From positions 3,398,149 to 3,462,148 of the forward strand of contig VZDJ01004378.1 in NCBI GenBank assembly GCA_008694505.1: a stretch of 64,000 nt of DNA, written 5' to 3'. This document shows, one piece after another, positions 1-12,700 of the stretch. Position numbers and translations under genes: made by a program. The notes under the pieces were generated by a model, which was not told where the DNA came from, did no database searches, and was given only the letters and a program-made list of their open reading frames with translations. The stretch's first letter is position 1, and each line of letters starts with the position of its first letter. Source of the stretch: Cyanoderma ruficeps. Its lineage: Eukaryota > Chordata > Aves > Passeriformes > Timaliidae.

Positions 1-3000
1 GAATCAAAGGCACAATGCTGGTAGTGACTAATACCAGAGTGAATGAATTTGCAAAAGCAATAGGTTAGTTCAACAATAATCGATACAATGGAAAAACATC
101 TATTATGGTGTCTAATGAATTGAAAGTGTATGCGTGTGTCACTGGGCTATTGAATGGCTTCATCCCATTCTATGGCCCCTGCTTTATGCTGGTCCTTTGG
201 TTTATCATAAATTGGGTGTTGCACATATTGTGTGGCAGAGAAGAACTTCTCTCACTTGCTTTTCGACAGTGTTTGGCTGGCTATTGTGCTACAGAGAATG
301 TTTTATTCCTTTCAAAAAGCATGTATAAATAGTTATTCAGAGTGACATAAAACCATCCATAGAATGTTTTCTACTGCAGATACTGATCTCCAACAGATGA
401 AGGGCATGTTTTAAGATATTTCAATACTGCTTATGAATGTTTAAACTTGACTATGAATTTCTTAATCTTAAGTTATTTTTGTTATTCTAAGTCCCCGCTG
501 AAAACAAAATTGCATCTGTTTCTTTATACGCCCATTTGCTAATACACCTTTGACAGGTGTATTATGAATGAATGAATTAAATGAACCTTGGTTGTTAAGC
601 CACCTGGTGAGTATGTGCCCCCATTCTTCTTTTTTCTCATGTATTATTATGGTTTTTTTCCTCATTAAAACGGAAGCAAATAGCAATAATTATGTTGATA
701 TACTTATTTTGATACATTAAAAGCTGTAGTTTGGATAGTAGATATGACTTTCTAGCATATACTTGCTTTCCAAGCTGCAACCAATTTACAGCTACGTCCA
801 TTACCATTATTTACTAAAGCATATATAAACTTTAATATCCCAAAGAACTCATATTTTAATAAATGAAACATCGTCATGCAAAAGCATACGGTTAAATATG
901 ATACTGTTTTATTATATTAGACCTTTTGTGCAGAGGAGAAAAATGTAGTATCTAAGCATTTCAGATGTTGATTCAACCATGCAGGGGAGCTAAATCTAAT
1001 GAAAAGCACTCTTTCTTAAATCCTTGTCTGAATAATTTTTTTTAATGTGATAAAAAGCAAACCACACTTCGATAAGCAATGTGTTGATAATACTAGAAGG
1101 ATATAAATGCAAGTAAGAGAGTTATTTCCTTTTACCTCATACAGGTGTAGTGATTTATTTATTTTTATATGTTCACCTTATTTTTGCATGTATAATTCCT
1201 GTTATAGACTGTCATTCCCAAATTGTTTAAGTGCACATTTGATTACCATTAAAAATGAGTTAAATTTTTTAAGTGCTTTGCTTAATTTACATCAGATAAA
1301 AATATTCTTTTGAGAGAAAATCAAAACTGACATCTCAGTGGTCTGAGTGTTTGTTCCTCTCCTGATTGTTGTTTGCATGGATCCCCTTCTCCCACAACTG
1401 CAGCAGAACTGCTCACCTTAACAAGCCAAGATCAAGGCCAAAGTTTTTACCAGGAATTTACCAGGAATGAGCACATTCCTTATGAGTTTACCTGTTTTGC
1501 CCACCACACACAATATTATAGCAGTTTAAGTTATGAAACTCATTGATATTTGGCAATTGTTATATCAGGCAGGAAGATACAAATGAAAGATTTCTTCCAT
1601 TCCATAAGATCTGCCAGAAATCCATGTGCTCTGCTGGATCTCCAGAGCAGGGAATTGTCGACCTGGGCCAATAAGTTGCAAATGACAGCAATTAGCTGTG
1701 ACACAAATTGATTGTTTATAAGCATATGTTTTCTTAGCAGAGTTTGTTTATACCTATCCTCTACTCCCAAACTTCTGAATACAGAAGACTTTACTACTTC
1801 AATTACCTTAACCAAATTACCTGATATTTTCAGACAAAAATGACTCTAGATGCACAGACATTTCCAACAACAACAAAGATCAGTACATAAGTTTTTGAAT
1901 TAATGATTTCTAAAAAATTATTCATAGACCACAAAAAATGCAGTTTCCCTGAGAAAATCTTTGAATGGGAAAATAATTAAAGTTATATAATTTCCTTTCA
2001 TGGAGGCTTTCATTATAAATGGAAACAAAATTTTACACAATCAGGAAGAACATACCTTGCTTTAAAAACACTGACTTTGAAAAGAGGTCTAAAGAAATAA
2101 TTTGCAAGAATTTATCACACAGACTCATTTCTTTCCCAACAGTAATTTGTAGGTGATATCTTTACATATTATCTGCTATAATATGCCACATGAAATTATT
2201 TCAGTTTGAGCTTTGTATACTTAAAATATTATTTCTTAAAAAGTGGCTTGAAGTTCATCAGCATTAGAAATCTTGTGACTCTGATCCACCCCTCTTGTAT
2301 ATAAAACATTTTCTTATTGATGATAATATGATTTTTTCACCCTTGAAACATATCATTAATGTTAATGTTGGTGTTACTTTTGTTCGTATTATTACTATTC
2401 AATATTGTTTAAACTTATGGTATAACGATTCCATAATATTCATAAATGTGAGGTGATACACAGTAATATTATAAACAAACAGCAGTAGTAAGAATGATAA
2501 TTGATAAATAACTTATAGCATTTTTATAATAATTAAAGTCTACAATCAGAAGTGAAGTCTCATCAGATTCTAGAAGCTCTTCGAAAGCTACAGTCTTTCT
2601 CCCACAAAACATATATAAATCCTTCTAAGACAGGGATAAACATGCCAATCTGCAGAATTCCTAATCTATGCAAAATGTAAATTCTTTCAACTATAGGCCT
2701 GTTAGGAAAAAAAATTACCTCTGATGTGATTCATTTTGTTGCTTTCCTCATTTTTACAAAATTTGGTTTTCCTAAATGACATTAATCTTGCTTTGAGGAT
2801 GAGGCAGCACACCACAGGGGAATTGCTCCTCAGAGCCTTACTGGAGCATTTGTTTCTCCCAGACAGCCACTGCTGATGGTTTCATACAGTCTCTCTCTCT
2901 TCCAGGTAGCCTGTTGGGCTTACTGAGCAATTCTGGTTACTTTCCCAGTATCTCTTCCTGCCAAAGATAGCTGCAAACAACCATATTACATAGATGTCCC

Positions 3001-3400
3001 CTTAGGAGTAAATATAAGAGCCTTTAAGTGGAATTATAGGGGATTTTAAAAGCCTAACCAAGTATTCCATGTCTCCAGGCAACTAAGAAACAAAAAGCTC
3101 ACAGCTTTCGTAACTGGAATACTAGAATTATTTAAAGTGAATACAACTCCTGGGTTTGTCCTGCCTCAGAATATATTCCTTTGAAAACCTCAGTCAAGGG
3201 TGTTAATAATTTAAATAATATGCTTCTTTTTCCTATCTGTTTTAATTCTGTGGAATAAAAGGTATCAAATATCAAATCCAGTGACAAAGGCCTGATGCAT
3301 TGTGGACACAGGGGCCTGCTTGACTTTTAACCCTGCAATTTAACATTTCCTATATGCACAGCACATGAGGAGGGTTGCTTTTCCCTGGTATAGCCGATTA
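1..3400. other. AT-rich non-coding stretch
   Basis: I see no gene or recognisable transposon here. Open frames are at most about 90 codons, of skewed composition, and match no family I know. The only structured item is a small perfect hairpin at 541-563, listed separately. TA-rich patches, for example around 2330-2530, are low in complexity. The absence of a gene is a reading by eye; short exons could be missed. Confidence 0.6.
541..563. repeat. Perfect 9-bp inverted repeat, 5-base loop
   Basis: AATACACCT at 541-549 is exactly complementary to AGGTGTATT at 555-563, with TTGAC between. Both arms carry a CACCT/AGGTG core, the type of sequence bound by ZEB/Snail zinc-finger repressors. In a 64-kb AT-rich window such a hairpin can arise by chance, so function is not implied. 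Confidence 0.5.
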
Positions 3401-3740
3401 CAAAGGCTGAATGAGGAGAGGCAGGAGAAAGAGGTGTTGTACCTGTCTCAGGTCATTAGCAGCTCTCTACCTCAATCAGAGCTCAGCTTTTAAAGGAATT
3501 GCCTTTACAGTGAGCTCCTGTGGGAGCACTGGGGATAAGCAACATGCACAGGTATCCTTATGCTCAGGATGTCCTGCTGGAAGAACACCACACACTGGGG
3601 GGTGGAAAAGCCGAGCTGTACCCCTCATGTACTGGGGCGAAGCATTGTGCTGATCACTTGCAGAGGACCTCCAACAGAACAAGGTTAAAACTGAATTGTC
3701 TCACTTCTTTAACAACTCAGGCCAATAGGGAATCCTAAGC
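3401..3740. other. GC-richer patch with overlapping short open frames
   Basis: Base composition rises above the surrounding AT-rich DNA, and several frames on both strands stay open for 68-80 codons. Open frames on both strands over the same bases usually reflect low AT content rather than coding. The translations are rich in Cys, Ser and Gly and show no domain I recognise. It could be a decayed repeat or a regulatory patch; nothing in the sequence decides. Confidence 0.3.
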
Positions 3741-6700
3741 CACAGCTTCAAACCTTGACTGTCCAAAAATCTTGGTAAAATTCATCCCTGGATGACAAGA
3801 CTTGGAGCTGTAGGCTCCCCCAGCTCGCAGTACTAATGTGCATAAGAAACACCAGCTTTCATTTGTATGTCAGCCTGCAGAGTCAGCTCTAACTCAGGCA
3901 AGGATTTCTAAATTGCGTTTATTACAACCCAGCTTCTGTCCTTGGAAAGAAAATGTGCTCCTATGATCCTCACGATATCTGTCCCCCTGCTCCCCCTTGT
4001 CCTCAGCCCATCTCTTCTATCTGTGCCTGTACCAGATGATTAGGACAACCATAAGGTACAGCTTAGAAAAGTGGGCTCAGATGAAACAAAGTAAACATTT
4101 TCATACCTATGGGAATACTGTATGCCTTCTCCAGGAGGTCTCTAGGCACTAGTAACCATATGTTATGCTGTTATGTTTTCAGAACAATCCTGGTCACAAT
4201 TATCTTCCAAATGTCTCCTTGAGATGACTAGGGAATACCATTCACTGATCATTCCCAGATGCCTGGCACAGGTTTCTGCTCTGAAAATTAAGATAGTTAA
4301 TAGCACTGGTAAAGGCTGTTCTGTGTCAACTGGCATCATTGCCAGGGTGTGGTCATCTTTGGTGTCATATTTGTTTCAAGTTTAATGCAGATCGCTTGCT
4401 AGCTGATCTGTTCAGGAGGCAGCTACACCAATAGAACCAAAGCTCTTGGTTGGCAATGTTTAGCTTTGTGGTTGTAGGTCATGATCTATGGAACTGTAGC
4501 TGAATGAGGAACATCTTTTACTCCAGCTTTTGAGGTTTTTAAAAAAGAACAGATGAAAATGAATAAATATCTTTAGGATCTTCTATGGCTTTTCCTTTTC
4601 TGATAACTCATTCAATCTTGCCTGTACAAAACAATGTGTGGCTGCCTAAAATGGGATTATGAGATGCAATTGTATTTTCTCCTCCTAGCTATTTTTGATG
4701 AATCTGGAGGGAAGATCATTAGATAAAAGAGGAGTGGAACTATGCTGTTTTACAGTAGAAATAAGAGAGACTGTATTTGTAGAAGTGGGAGAGAATGAGA
4801 ATTCTTTCACCACTGGGAACGTGAATGTCTCTCAGCCTTGTGCATACATACATAATCCAAGAGCAGAGGAGAGAAGGTTCCTCAGAGCCCTTACACAGCT
4901 GGTTAGTCTTCCACACTAAAGCCCTCTGGAGATTTCAGTTCAGAGCCAATTCCACAACATCTGGATTAGTTTGAAATTCACTTGGATTTATTTTATTAAC
5001 AGATTGCCTGGGGAGGGTGAAGAGTCTTTGTCACTGGAGGTCTTTACCACAGCTTATACAAAATATGTGTTCGGGACTGATCAAGGTGTAATAGAGTCTG
5101 TCTTGGGCCAACAACTGGACATCTGATCTTTGTAATCTATTTCAGCCCCATTTTATTAATTTTCTATGAATATAATAATATGAAAAGAAGTACCTGACTA
5201 AAGTCTGAAGAGAAACTCACTTATTTTTCATTATAGAGTCCAGAGTCAAATGGATTTTTATACACAATCACACAGTATATTAATAGCAGACCAGTTTTAG
5301 AACATATTGACATTTTGTGATATCAAGTCAGAGAGATCTGAATTACTGGAAGAAAAATACTTCAGATTTTTTTTCCTCTTCCTCCCACTTATCTAGGGGA
5401 TGTGAGAAAAGTAAGATTATCTTAATATGAAGAAGTGAGATAATCACATACCTTTTAAAAGCACAGTAAAAAGAGCTATTCATGAAGGTTCAAAATACTA
5501 GTAATTAATTTGGACACTCCCTTGCTTTGCTTGTTTGATATATGGACATACTTTACCTCTATTGGATTACCCTGTCCTAGCAAGTGACTTTTAACATTAA
5601 TTATCTAAGCACCAGGTCATGTGCTTGGCACCTGCCTAACGAGACACTAAATTGAAAACATCAGCATTGTCAGTCAAAAGATGTGGGGTAGATATTGTTT
5701 TTGGGTTCACAGACATTTATTGTAATAGTAAGGAGTTAAAAAAGTTTCTGAATGAAAAGATTCGGAACACAGTTGAAGAGTCTCCCTGTTGGGAAAGTTA
5801 CAACCACTTTTGGCAAAGCTCTGCATCTTGGAATAGACTTAAATATTTGAAAGCCAAGTAAACATGCCACAAAGTCAACAGTCACATTATGCTTAAAAAA
5901 TTGGAAAGTATGCATATGTCTTTTTCTTCTTATCTGTCTTTTGTGCAAATATTCTGTATTAAGAATTATTAGAATTTGAAAGTGTAATCAAAAATTTTGA
6001 GGATAAAACAATAAATAAAGAATTATGTGTGTCTCATTTGGTGTGAAACAGTAGTTTCTGTAACAAATTTTGCCCTTGAAGGAAGAAAATTGCATTTTAG
6101 AGGAGAGGTTTTAAAATAACATTCACTCATTGCCCTACAATAATGAAAAAGAAAACAACAGAAACTTTTATATGGTACAACTAGCGGGATCACACTGGGC
6201 TCAGCAATTTCAGCTTATGTTCATTAAAGTCTCTGGAAAAACACCTTGGGAGTCTGCTTCCTAGAAAGACATATATTACTGACAGGTTTGGGAAAAACAG
6301 TTATGGAGAACTTATAGGCTCTGACTTATGTGTGAACTGTATGCGCATGCTTCTTGCTATCCACCATAATGACAAACCTGTCCTGTTGTGGAGTCAAAAC
6401 TGTAGTAGGTGTAGGATGAAAGGCACTGATGTGGTAAATACTTACTTTGCTGACTCATGTTTATTTTAAAATATTTATGAACTAACTCCATATTGCCAGG
6501 CTACCTGCTAGATCAAGTATTACCCGTCTGCATCTCTATGCAAGATCAGGCTTTTTCTCTGTTTTTCTAATTGGCATGGAATCAATGTAAAAGAGCACAG
6601 CTAGCACAAATGTTGTACACAGATAACATCTGCCCATCCATGATCCAAAACAAAGGTGTGCTGCTGTGTGTGGTAGACCCAGTTCTAAATCACACAGGAC

Positions 6701-9700
6701 CATGGCCTCACGAGTGCCACCTGGTTGTCTCCACAAGTTACAATCATTATTACCAAAGGAATGACCAGGCAGCCAGGAAAGCCCCAAAGAGCCTGTGGAA
6801 AGGGCCCAAGCTATTTGAGACTCTTTGTCTCCTGATAACTTATAATATGATTTCTGTCCACTCTGGTGTGTGTTCCAGGCCCATAATATATTTTTTGCAC
6901 TCTGAAGTTGTATAACTAGCTATCTGTGACTGAGTGAGCTGGCATAGAGAGAGCTTGGTATGCCTTTATGAAATCCACTTGGATTTCAGTGAAGTACTCA
7001 ATCAAACATAGCAGAGTTGCATGACTCACTAACATGAGTGTAAGAGAAAAAGGTGAAAGCCCCAGTTGCCCATGAGTCCCGTTTCTATTATATGGTTTGA
7101 AGTCCATTTGCACAATGGCAAAAACTATCAAAATTAAAGGTTTTGGAGTAAAATTCTTAATGCTGACCTCTAAAATTTGACATGCTAAAAGTCACAAACC
7201 ACAAAAACATTTAACTCACAGATATGGTGCTTGATGTTAGGAAGATGGATGTTAATATATGTGGATGTGCATAAGATACATTCATATATATAATATATGA
7301 ATACATTGCAAAAAGATTAGCCAGTAGTGCTAAGATTCAAGGCCAGCATGCTGAATAACTCTATATTTAGATTTATTTTATGTTATATTGATTACCACAG
7401 CGATGATGCGAAAATCATATATAGTATTTAAATATTTTACATTTTTTTAATATTTGTTGACACTAATAGTAAAAGAATGTATATCAAGCCAGGTTTCTGT
7501 CTTGTTTCTCCATTCCTTTCTTCATTACAATGATGTTGCTAGTTAGAGTAACTGAAAACATAGCTTATGCATTCCAGGCCAGAATTTTAAATTATGACTA
7601 CAAAAGCTGTAATTGGTTAATGTAGTAGGAGACAGATAACGTGAATTAGGAGTAGCAAAAGTCTAAATAGTGTTAGAAAGAGTAAAAAACAGTTTCCTTA
7701 TGAGGTAGCAAGAGGTAAATTCCCGCTGTTTTACTTATCTGTTCAAACAAAAGTGACTGTGCATCTTCAAAGAAAAACTTTCAGCTGGAAATGAAAACTC
7801 ATAAGTTTAGAAGAAAGTTTAAACAATGTGCATCAGCACTGGAATAAATATTGCCCTCTTGGGCTATTACAGAAACACAGCATTGCTGGAGGGAGAATTA
7901 TTGAAGTTAAAAAGTTCTTTATGCACCAGTCCTGTGAAAGAGAAGTGTGAAAATGAGATCGTTTTAAAATGAAAAGTCCTGATGAAATACTCAAGTACGT
8001 GGAAGGTGGCATAGGAGTAACTGTTTAGGAGTAGACAAGACAACTCCACTTTAACCAGTCATCAAATATCATATTTGAGCACCATAGCACCAAGGAATTC
8101 AAGTTCCCAGTGCTTCTAATATCTTAATATATTCAGCACTGTGTATCTGGCTTTTCTTTGCTGTGTGTCGTGGCTGAGAATACAACATTGGCATTAAGCA
8201 AATAATGGGAGTGTTGCTATGGGCTTCTGTGAGAGCAGGCCTCCGTTCAATGTGTTAAGACATCATCCCAGTAATTTTCCTCTTGCCATCTTCAATTTGG
8301 TGTAATACATTATCATAATAAAGGGAGCTGGGAGCAGCAAGATTTGATTAAGTGTCAAAATGCTCTCAGAAACTCAAAAAAATTAGTTTCAATGACAGTT
8401 CTTTGGTTTTCAAAGCAGACAGTATTCTTACAGGACAAAAAAAAAGATGGACAAGAAACAAGTTGAGATCCTGAAATTTAAAAATAAAAATAAACAATAA
8501 GGTCCTTGAATTTCTTGTGAGCACCTCAGGACTAGGAGAAACTGATAAACTCGTTTGTACCCATTTGTACTGTTGGGTTTTTGGTCAAGACTCTCAGAAG
8601 TGCTCAGGGGCTGGGTGTCAAGCTCCTGTTTATTTCAGTATTTCATTAGCTGAATGCAAGAGTTGGGGCCTTCACAAATTCATACCTATACTTATACATA
8701 TTAAAAAATAACATTTTGCTCTAAAATTTTTTGAATTTCTCTTAGAAGTGAAAATAATTATTTCTAATAACATTTTTGAAAATTATTATTTTATCTCCAT
8801 TTTGCTTTTGAAAAAGTAACGCTATATAGCAAGAGTGACTTGCTGAAAGTGACATTCTGTTTTTATTTCTTTTTTTACCATTGCCTCTCCTGAGGAATAG
8901 TAATATCCCCTATCTTCAAGTACCACTGGAAGGATAAATTAATTAATATTTGCAAAGAGCTTTGGAATCTTAAGCTGAAAGGTGCTAGATAAGTGTAAAG
9001 AATTATACTGTAAATTATGCATAAGCATTGTGAATGCAGCTTTTTCAGATGTGTCTGCTACAAAGATCACTCAGTAGTTCAGACATCTAAAACACGGATG
9101 AAGTAGGACTGTTTAAGAATTGATTAGTATACCTCTGGGGGTAAAAGAATGGCAGTCTGCAGCAATGCAGGAGACAACTGCTTCTACATCATGAGGAAAA
9201 TGACATTTTGATACCATAAGAAGTTCCTTATACCTTTGAAGTTGAATCTTATTTCAAAGTCAGTCAGTATTCTTTATTTTTCATATAATTATGAAAGTGG
9301 CTTCATGTCAATGAGATTTTTTTTTTTAATGAAAACAACCTAGATGGAGCAGATAAAAATTTAAGGAAAACACTCTGACTTCTCTGTTGTTATCAGCCTC
9401 AATTTGGGCTGATCTTCCCAGCCCTTCTGAAATGGGCTTAGGAAGCTTCTTAAGCAACTGTTCACAGTTGTGTTGCTTTAAAATTAGGGCTGAATGTGAG
9501 TCATAAAATATTCTATTCTTCAAAGGCTCAGAGAAACGAGACTGCTAATGAGACAAAAATGACAAAAGAAGGAGCAAAATGTCCATCTGGGCAATTCATA
9601 ATGGAGATTTGTACTATGGAAGTGGTCAAAGAGCTCTGGGTAGGAGGGACAGGCTGTGTCTAAGGCCAGGTCTGTGCAATTAGCAATGTTTCTAGAGAGC

Positions 9701-12700
9701 CACTGACTACACTGACTACTGATTAGACCAGGCAGCCCAATCAGGCTGACTAGGCTGACTTCAGTGCCTCTGTTGGTACTGGCTGGTACTAAAACAGGAT
9801 TAAAGGGTCCTGGCGTGGGACTTTTGTGCCATAGCAGGAAGCAAGGAACTGCAAGTCTATTGGTTATTCTAGTATTAATATACATTTGAATAAATAATTA
9901 TCAAAACCTGAAAATATGACACAAATTAAGAACAAGGAAGATGAAGATGTTTACCAGTATTCTCTTTTCCAGGATGCTGGGTGAGTGAAAATGCCAGCTG
10001 GTCCTTGAAATGCATTTTTCTTATTGAAGTATCTATAATATACAGTAAAAATTAAATTGTAAAGCATTTTCCATAAAAAAAAAAAAAAAAGGAAATTCTC
10101 CAATTTAAAAGAATGCACAGCAGAGCTGTCTTGTTCCCTTGACAACCTCAGTCTTTCCTCTACTGGCCATGAACTTTCTTCACCTCCCCAATTACCACAT
10201 CAGCTCCTGTGCCTTCAGGGCTTCCATCTCCTGCCAGCTGAGTGGCACAAATTTGGTGTTTCTAGCACAGTCCTAATGGCCGTATTCAAGCTAATAACAA
10301 AAGGTGACCTACCACGCAAGTAGCAGAATGTATGCAGTCTTGGAGGCTTGTGGTGGTCTGAGCTGCAGCTAAAGCCTAGGTCTGAGTAGGCAAATAAAAT
10401 TTGTGAGGCTAAACTTTACAGTGGGGAAGAAATATGAAAGTCAGAAATCCAAAGCAAAAGACAGACAACATTTTAGCAAGTGTGTCAGGTTGAAACAAAA
10501 TCTTTGCACAGGAGTAATAGTTAGGTGGGAAAGGAGGAAACCACAAAAATAATTCCACTGAGAATGTTAAAAATAAAAAACCCTAAACAGAGTGGTGAGG
10601 TAGCTGGAAGAACCACAGGAGTAAAAAGTCTTGTGCTTTGCTTTTTAATGCTATATTCTTCATGTAATGATGTATCACTCTACAATTTGAAAAAGAGCAT
10701 GTGTCTTGTCAGCCCTTTTATTTCAAAAGGAAAGAGAGAAGGGTCAGAAACGTGACCCAGTCTGTGAAGTTGCAGCAGCTCTGTGGCCTGCAAGAGATGA
10801 CTGAGCAGAGAGTGAATTTCTCATTATGCCCTGCTGTGCTCAATAGCTTTCCACCAGACTTGCATCAACATCGGCAGTGTGTAACAACCCTTCAAATTTC
10901 TCATCTCCTACCTGTGGTGAGGTAACTTCTTCAAAGGATTTTAAAGCCAGCCTGGAAAATGAGAAGCAGCCTGCGTCCTGGGTCAGCCTTTCATGCAAAC
11001 TTTGTGTGATCCCCTTGGCAGAGGTGAGTACAGGTTATAAAATCATCTTGTTAGGAAATTTTGAACACAGCAGCATTTCCAGCTGGGGAGACTCAAATTA
11101 GTGCCTAAATAAGAGGTTCTTTCTTTCAGAGATGCCAAGCAAAGACAAGGTGGTGGAGCATTATATTCTTGACAACAGGGCTGGTGATATTTAGTTTGTT
11201 AAAGGGATGATGTCCACTTCTTTGAGTCAAATTCAAAGTATCTAACTTTAACAAATAATTAAATGTTTTCAATGTGAATATTTTAAAAGTAAAGAAGAAA
11301 AAGAGTGCAATATCTTTTGCCATGGCCTTTCCAAAAGAGAAAATAATTTGTCCTGGAATCAAATGGGCATATTTTGCTAAAAGTTTGCATAACGAGAGTG
11401 ACCTGAAGAGTCTAAAAGGAAAACAATGACTATGCAGGAAGTTCTTTCAAAAGTCTTTGGAAAGCAACTGGGACAGAAAGAATGAATCCCTCTTATTTTT
11501 ATTTCCATTCATGAATGGGATGTTTTGGATTAAATCTAACTGGACTAGACTCGACCACATACTAGGTAGAAATAGTATTTTACATAGCAACTGTATCATC
11601 TGCAAATAAAAATTGGTTGAGAAAATTACAATTATTACTAGCATGCTTTACCATGATGCCAGATTTTTTTTTTAATTATACATAGAAAATTGCCTACATT
11701 AGTGAACGTGTTAAGTATTTACCAACCGGTGCACACAGAGTAAGAAAGACAGTTTCTCTGTTGTGGCAGATACCTCATTGGCTTTAAACTTCAATTTGTT
11801 ATTGGAGATACAGATAAGAACTGGAAAGTCACATTCCCTTGCCACTAATTTACACAGGAATTTAAAATTAATTTTTCATGCAATGCCAAATTCCTTTTTG
11901 TGCTCATAAGCTATTAGGCCATATGCCACGTTATTTTGCCAGGTGTTAACATGGTACAGACAAATTATACGCCCCCTAAAATATCTGAGGGATTTTGAGA
12001 GACAAAAGTGAAGGGAGAATGCAGGATGAAAAAAACAACTTTTGCAAATTGCTTATAAAGACTTGACAAGATTTTAAAAAATGTTCTTATGACTTCAGTA
12101 ACAACCACCGTATTTATCTTAATCCACAATTGAAAAAGATACAGCAGATGTATAGTGTTGATGAAAGATCTAATTTGACCTAACTTGTCCAACAAAGTTC
12201 TCAACTTACCAGCTTTGTTTAAAAAAATCCATCTTTAAGTACTTGAAGTGAAAAGTGTAGAAGAAAAGATAGCCCAATAGATTGCATTGGCACAGTGAAG
12301 TGGCATAATCTCTACTCCTGTCTTGTGGGTTTACCTATTTATTCAGGATATGATGATTCTTTTAGGAGCGGGAGGGAAGTTAATTAAATAGGTCTGCTAT
12401 GTGTTAGAAATTAAGTGCAGTTCAGAAGCCTATGTCCAGTTCTAAAGAGTGACTATCAGATCTGCCGTTTTGATATCATTTCTAAACGGCAATATCTAGA
12501 AAATTACTGTTTCAATTCCTCTCTGCTTGTAGATCAAATAAAACTATGCACATAAATCCACAGGCAGTGATATAAAAGTGCCATACCTCTATTATTTCCT
12601 CTTAACCATTTGATCATTTGAAACTCATGCATATTTGCATGAGCCCTTTTAAAGATACTAAGATGAACACAATAGCATATCATTAAAATAGGAAAACAGA

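Noticed and set aside
9520..9885. 121-codon minus-strand frame
   Set aside because: No recognisable domain or splice context; within the length range expected by chance in 64 kb.
10930..11024. Possible exon ending at a strong GCAGAG/GTGAGTA donor
   Set aside because: The paired acceptor is weak (GGTGAG) with a poor pyrimidine tract.
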